Both the position numbers and the translations under genes were made by a program. From positions 1-64,000 of the IMG/VR virus record IMGVR_UViG_3300036652_000269: DNA of 64,000 nt, one strand, 5' to 3'. The notes beneath the pieces are model-generated. The model was not told the origin of the DNA. It ran no database searches and saw only the letters and a program-made list of their open reading frames with translations. This document shows, piece after piece, positions 63,089-64,000 of this stretch; the first letter of the stretch is position 1; each line of letters opens with the position of its first letter. The DNA comes from a virus.

Positions 63089-64000
63089 TCAGTTGTCTTT
63101 CTGCGAGTTGGGAGCGTCGTCGTCTTCGTCATCCAGATCGTCGGGGCTGGCCATCCCCGGTGGCAGGGCCAGTTGGCGCTTCACTTCTTCCGGAGCATCT
63201 TCGGCTTCGTCCACCAGTTCGGCATCTTCTATGTCGTCCATGCCCAGTAGCCGGGGGTCGATCAGGTTGGCAGCTTGCAGGGCCTTCACCACCGCTGCCG
63301 TTCGAGCACTGTCGTCCCGCAACAGTTCGTCCTTGATGTTGACTGTCACATCGAAATCCCCGGTGATGCCGATGGGACCACCATCCGCCCCGGTTATCTC
63401 ATGCTTCTGCACGTCGGTGCCCAAGGCCCGCTGGCCCACCTGCTGGAACATCGCCAACGACTTGGACAGGCCATCTAGCTCGCGGTAGTTGACGGTCGGG
63501 TACAGTTCCCACTTTTCCACCGGCAGCCCCGCGTTCAGTCGGGCCACCGCTTCGTTCCGGCGGTCGGTGGCACCGGGTAGCTCTTTGACAATCTCACTGA
63601 GGCGTTGGGCGATCAGGCCCTGGCCCAGCTTAGCCGCGTTCAGTGATGTCTCATCGAACCTCAGAGCTTCGTCACTTAGCTTTTTGATACGTGCCTTCTG
63701 CCGGTCGATGGCCAACCGAGCCTGGAAGTCAGAACGCTTTTCGGACCATCGTTCGGCAGCACTGTGGGCCCGCACTGTTTCGTACGGTGCCCCGTAGTGT
63801 TCGGCTATCTCTTTGAGATTCATCATCTTGCGTTCGTCGGTGTTGCTGCCCAGCGTCAACCCTTCGATGAATGTCTGACTGATAGTCTCCCAGTCATACT
63901 TCGTGGCATGTTTCCGGGTTGTCACTGTGATAGTGCCGGTACCGGGCTTCTTCCGTGGTCGTCTAGCTGGCTGTCTAGCTGACTGACTAGGTGCCTGACT
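63089..64000 (-). CDS. Small terminase-like protein, 5' part outside the window
   Basis: The frame is open to the right edge (at least 303 codons), reading ...RPRKKPGTGTITVTTRKHATKYDWETISQ near the start of what is visible, so the real start lies beyond base 64000. NLKEIAEHYGAPYETVRAHSAAERWSEKR is a helix-turn-helix-like region as in small terminase subunits that bind the packaging site. The C-terminal 100 residues are acidic. Position ahead of the large terminase supports this. Confidence 0.65.
   Translation of the reverse strand, partial: SQAPSQSARQPARRPRKKPGTGTITVTTRKHATKYDWETISQTFIEGLTLGSNTDERKMMNLKEIAEHYGAPYETVRAHSAAERWSEKRSDFQARLAIDRQKARIKKLSDEALRFDETSLNAAKLGQGLIAQRLSEIVKELPGATDRRNEAVARLNAGLPVEKWELYPTVNYRELDGLSKSLAMFQQVGQRALGTDVQKHEITGADGGPIGITGDFDVTVNIKDELLRDDSARTAAVVKALQAANLIDPRLLGMDDIEDAELVDEAEDAPEEVKRQLALPPGMASPDDLDDEDDDAPNSQKDN

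Overview
The window is a 64 kb piece of a tailed-phage genome whose host is very probably an actinobacterium. The base composition is G+C-rich. A gene at 54406-55173 encodes a resuscitation-promoting-factor (Rpf) type transglycosylase domain, 61001-61270 encodes a DUF3039-type protein, and 10138-10812 encodes a histone-H1-like Lys/Ala-rich protein; all three are typical of actinobacteria or their phages. A tail sheath gene (27843-29303), gp25-like, gpJ-like and gpI-like baseplate genes and a LysM hub protein show a contractile tail (myovirus morphology). No integrase, repressor, tRNA or CRISPR array was recognised.

Layout. Almost all genes lie on the minus strand and are read right to left. 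From the right edge: a small-terminase-like gene cut by the window (63089-64000), about 20 small accessory and zinc-binding genes, a membrane-anchored beta-helix protein, the large terminase (55958-57463), secreted or anchored wall-directed proteins including the Rpf-like enzyme, a RyR-domain protein, the portal (46458-48890), a block of virion-associated multidomain proteins (35876-45389), the prohead protease (33656-35818), the major capsid protein (32191-33540), connectors, sheath, tube, frameshifted tail chaperones, tape measure, baseplate, fibres, GH25-like endolysin and small membrane proteins including a holin candidate (13555-14172). A long hairpin at 13408-13462 separates this block from a rightward replication cluster (10138-13370: H1-like protein, DnaB-like helicase, zinc protein, DnaG-like primase). 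Left of that is a gene-poor stretch with direct repeats and an operator-like palindrome (8868-10137), then a second leftward cluster (8867-1) of mostly unknown genes that includes a MoxR-type AAA+ ATPase paired with a VWA protein carrying a metallopeptidase-like signature.

How the parts work together. The right-hand block packages DNA, builds head and contractile tail and lyses the cell. The rightward cluster supplies helicase and primase. Several head-region proteins share a short 'PAExRxxxGRW' signature next to enzyme-like domains (ART-like, HNH nuclease, 2H phosphoesterase), suggesting effectors carried in the capsid and delivered with the DNA.

The most unusual signal is not a gene. A 13-bp interrupted palindrome, TGTC-N5-GACA, occurs about 53 times (hand count) where about one is expected by chance. 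It is mostly embedded in coding sequence in one reading frame (T|GTC|NNN|NNN|ACA) and is densest in the tail and connector genes. It looks like a genome-wide protein-binding site tolerated by synonymous codon choice.
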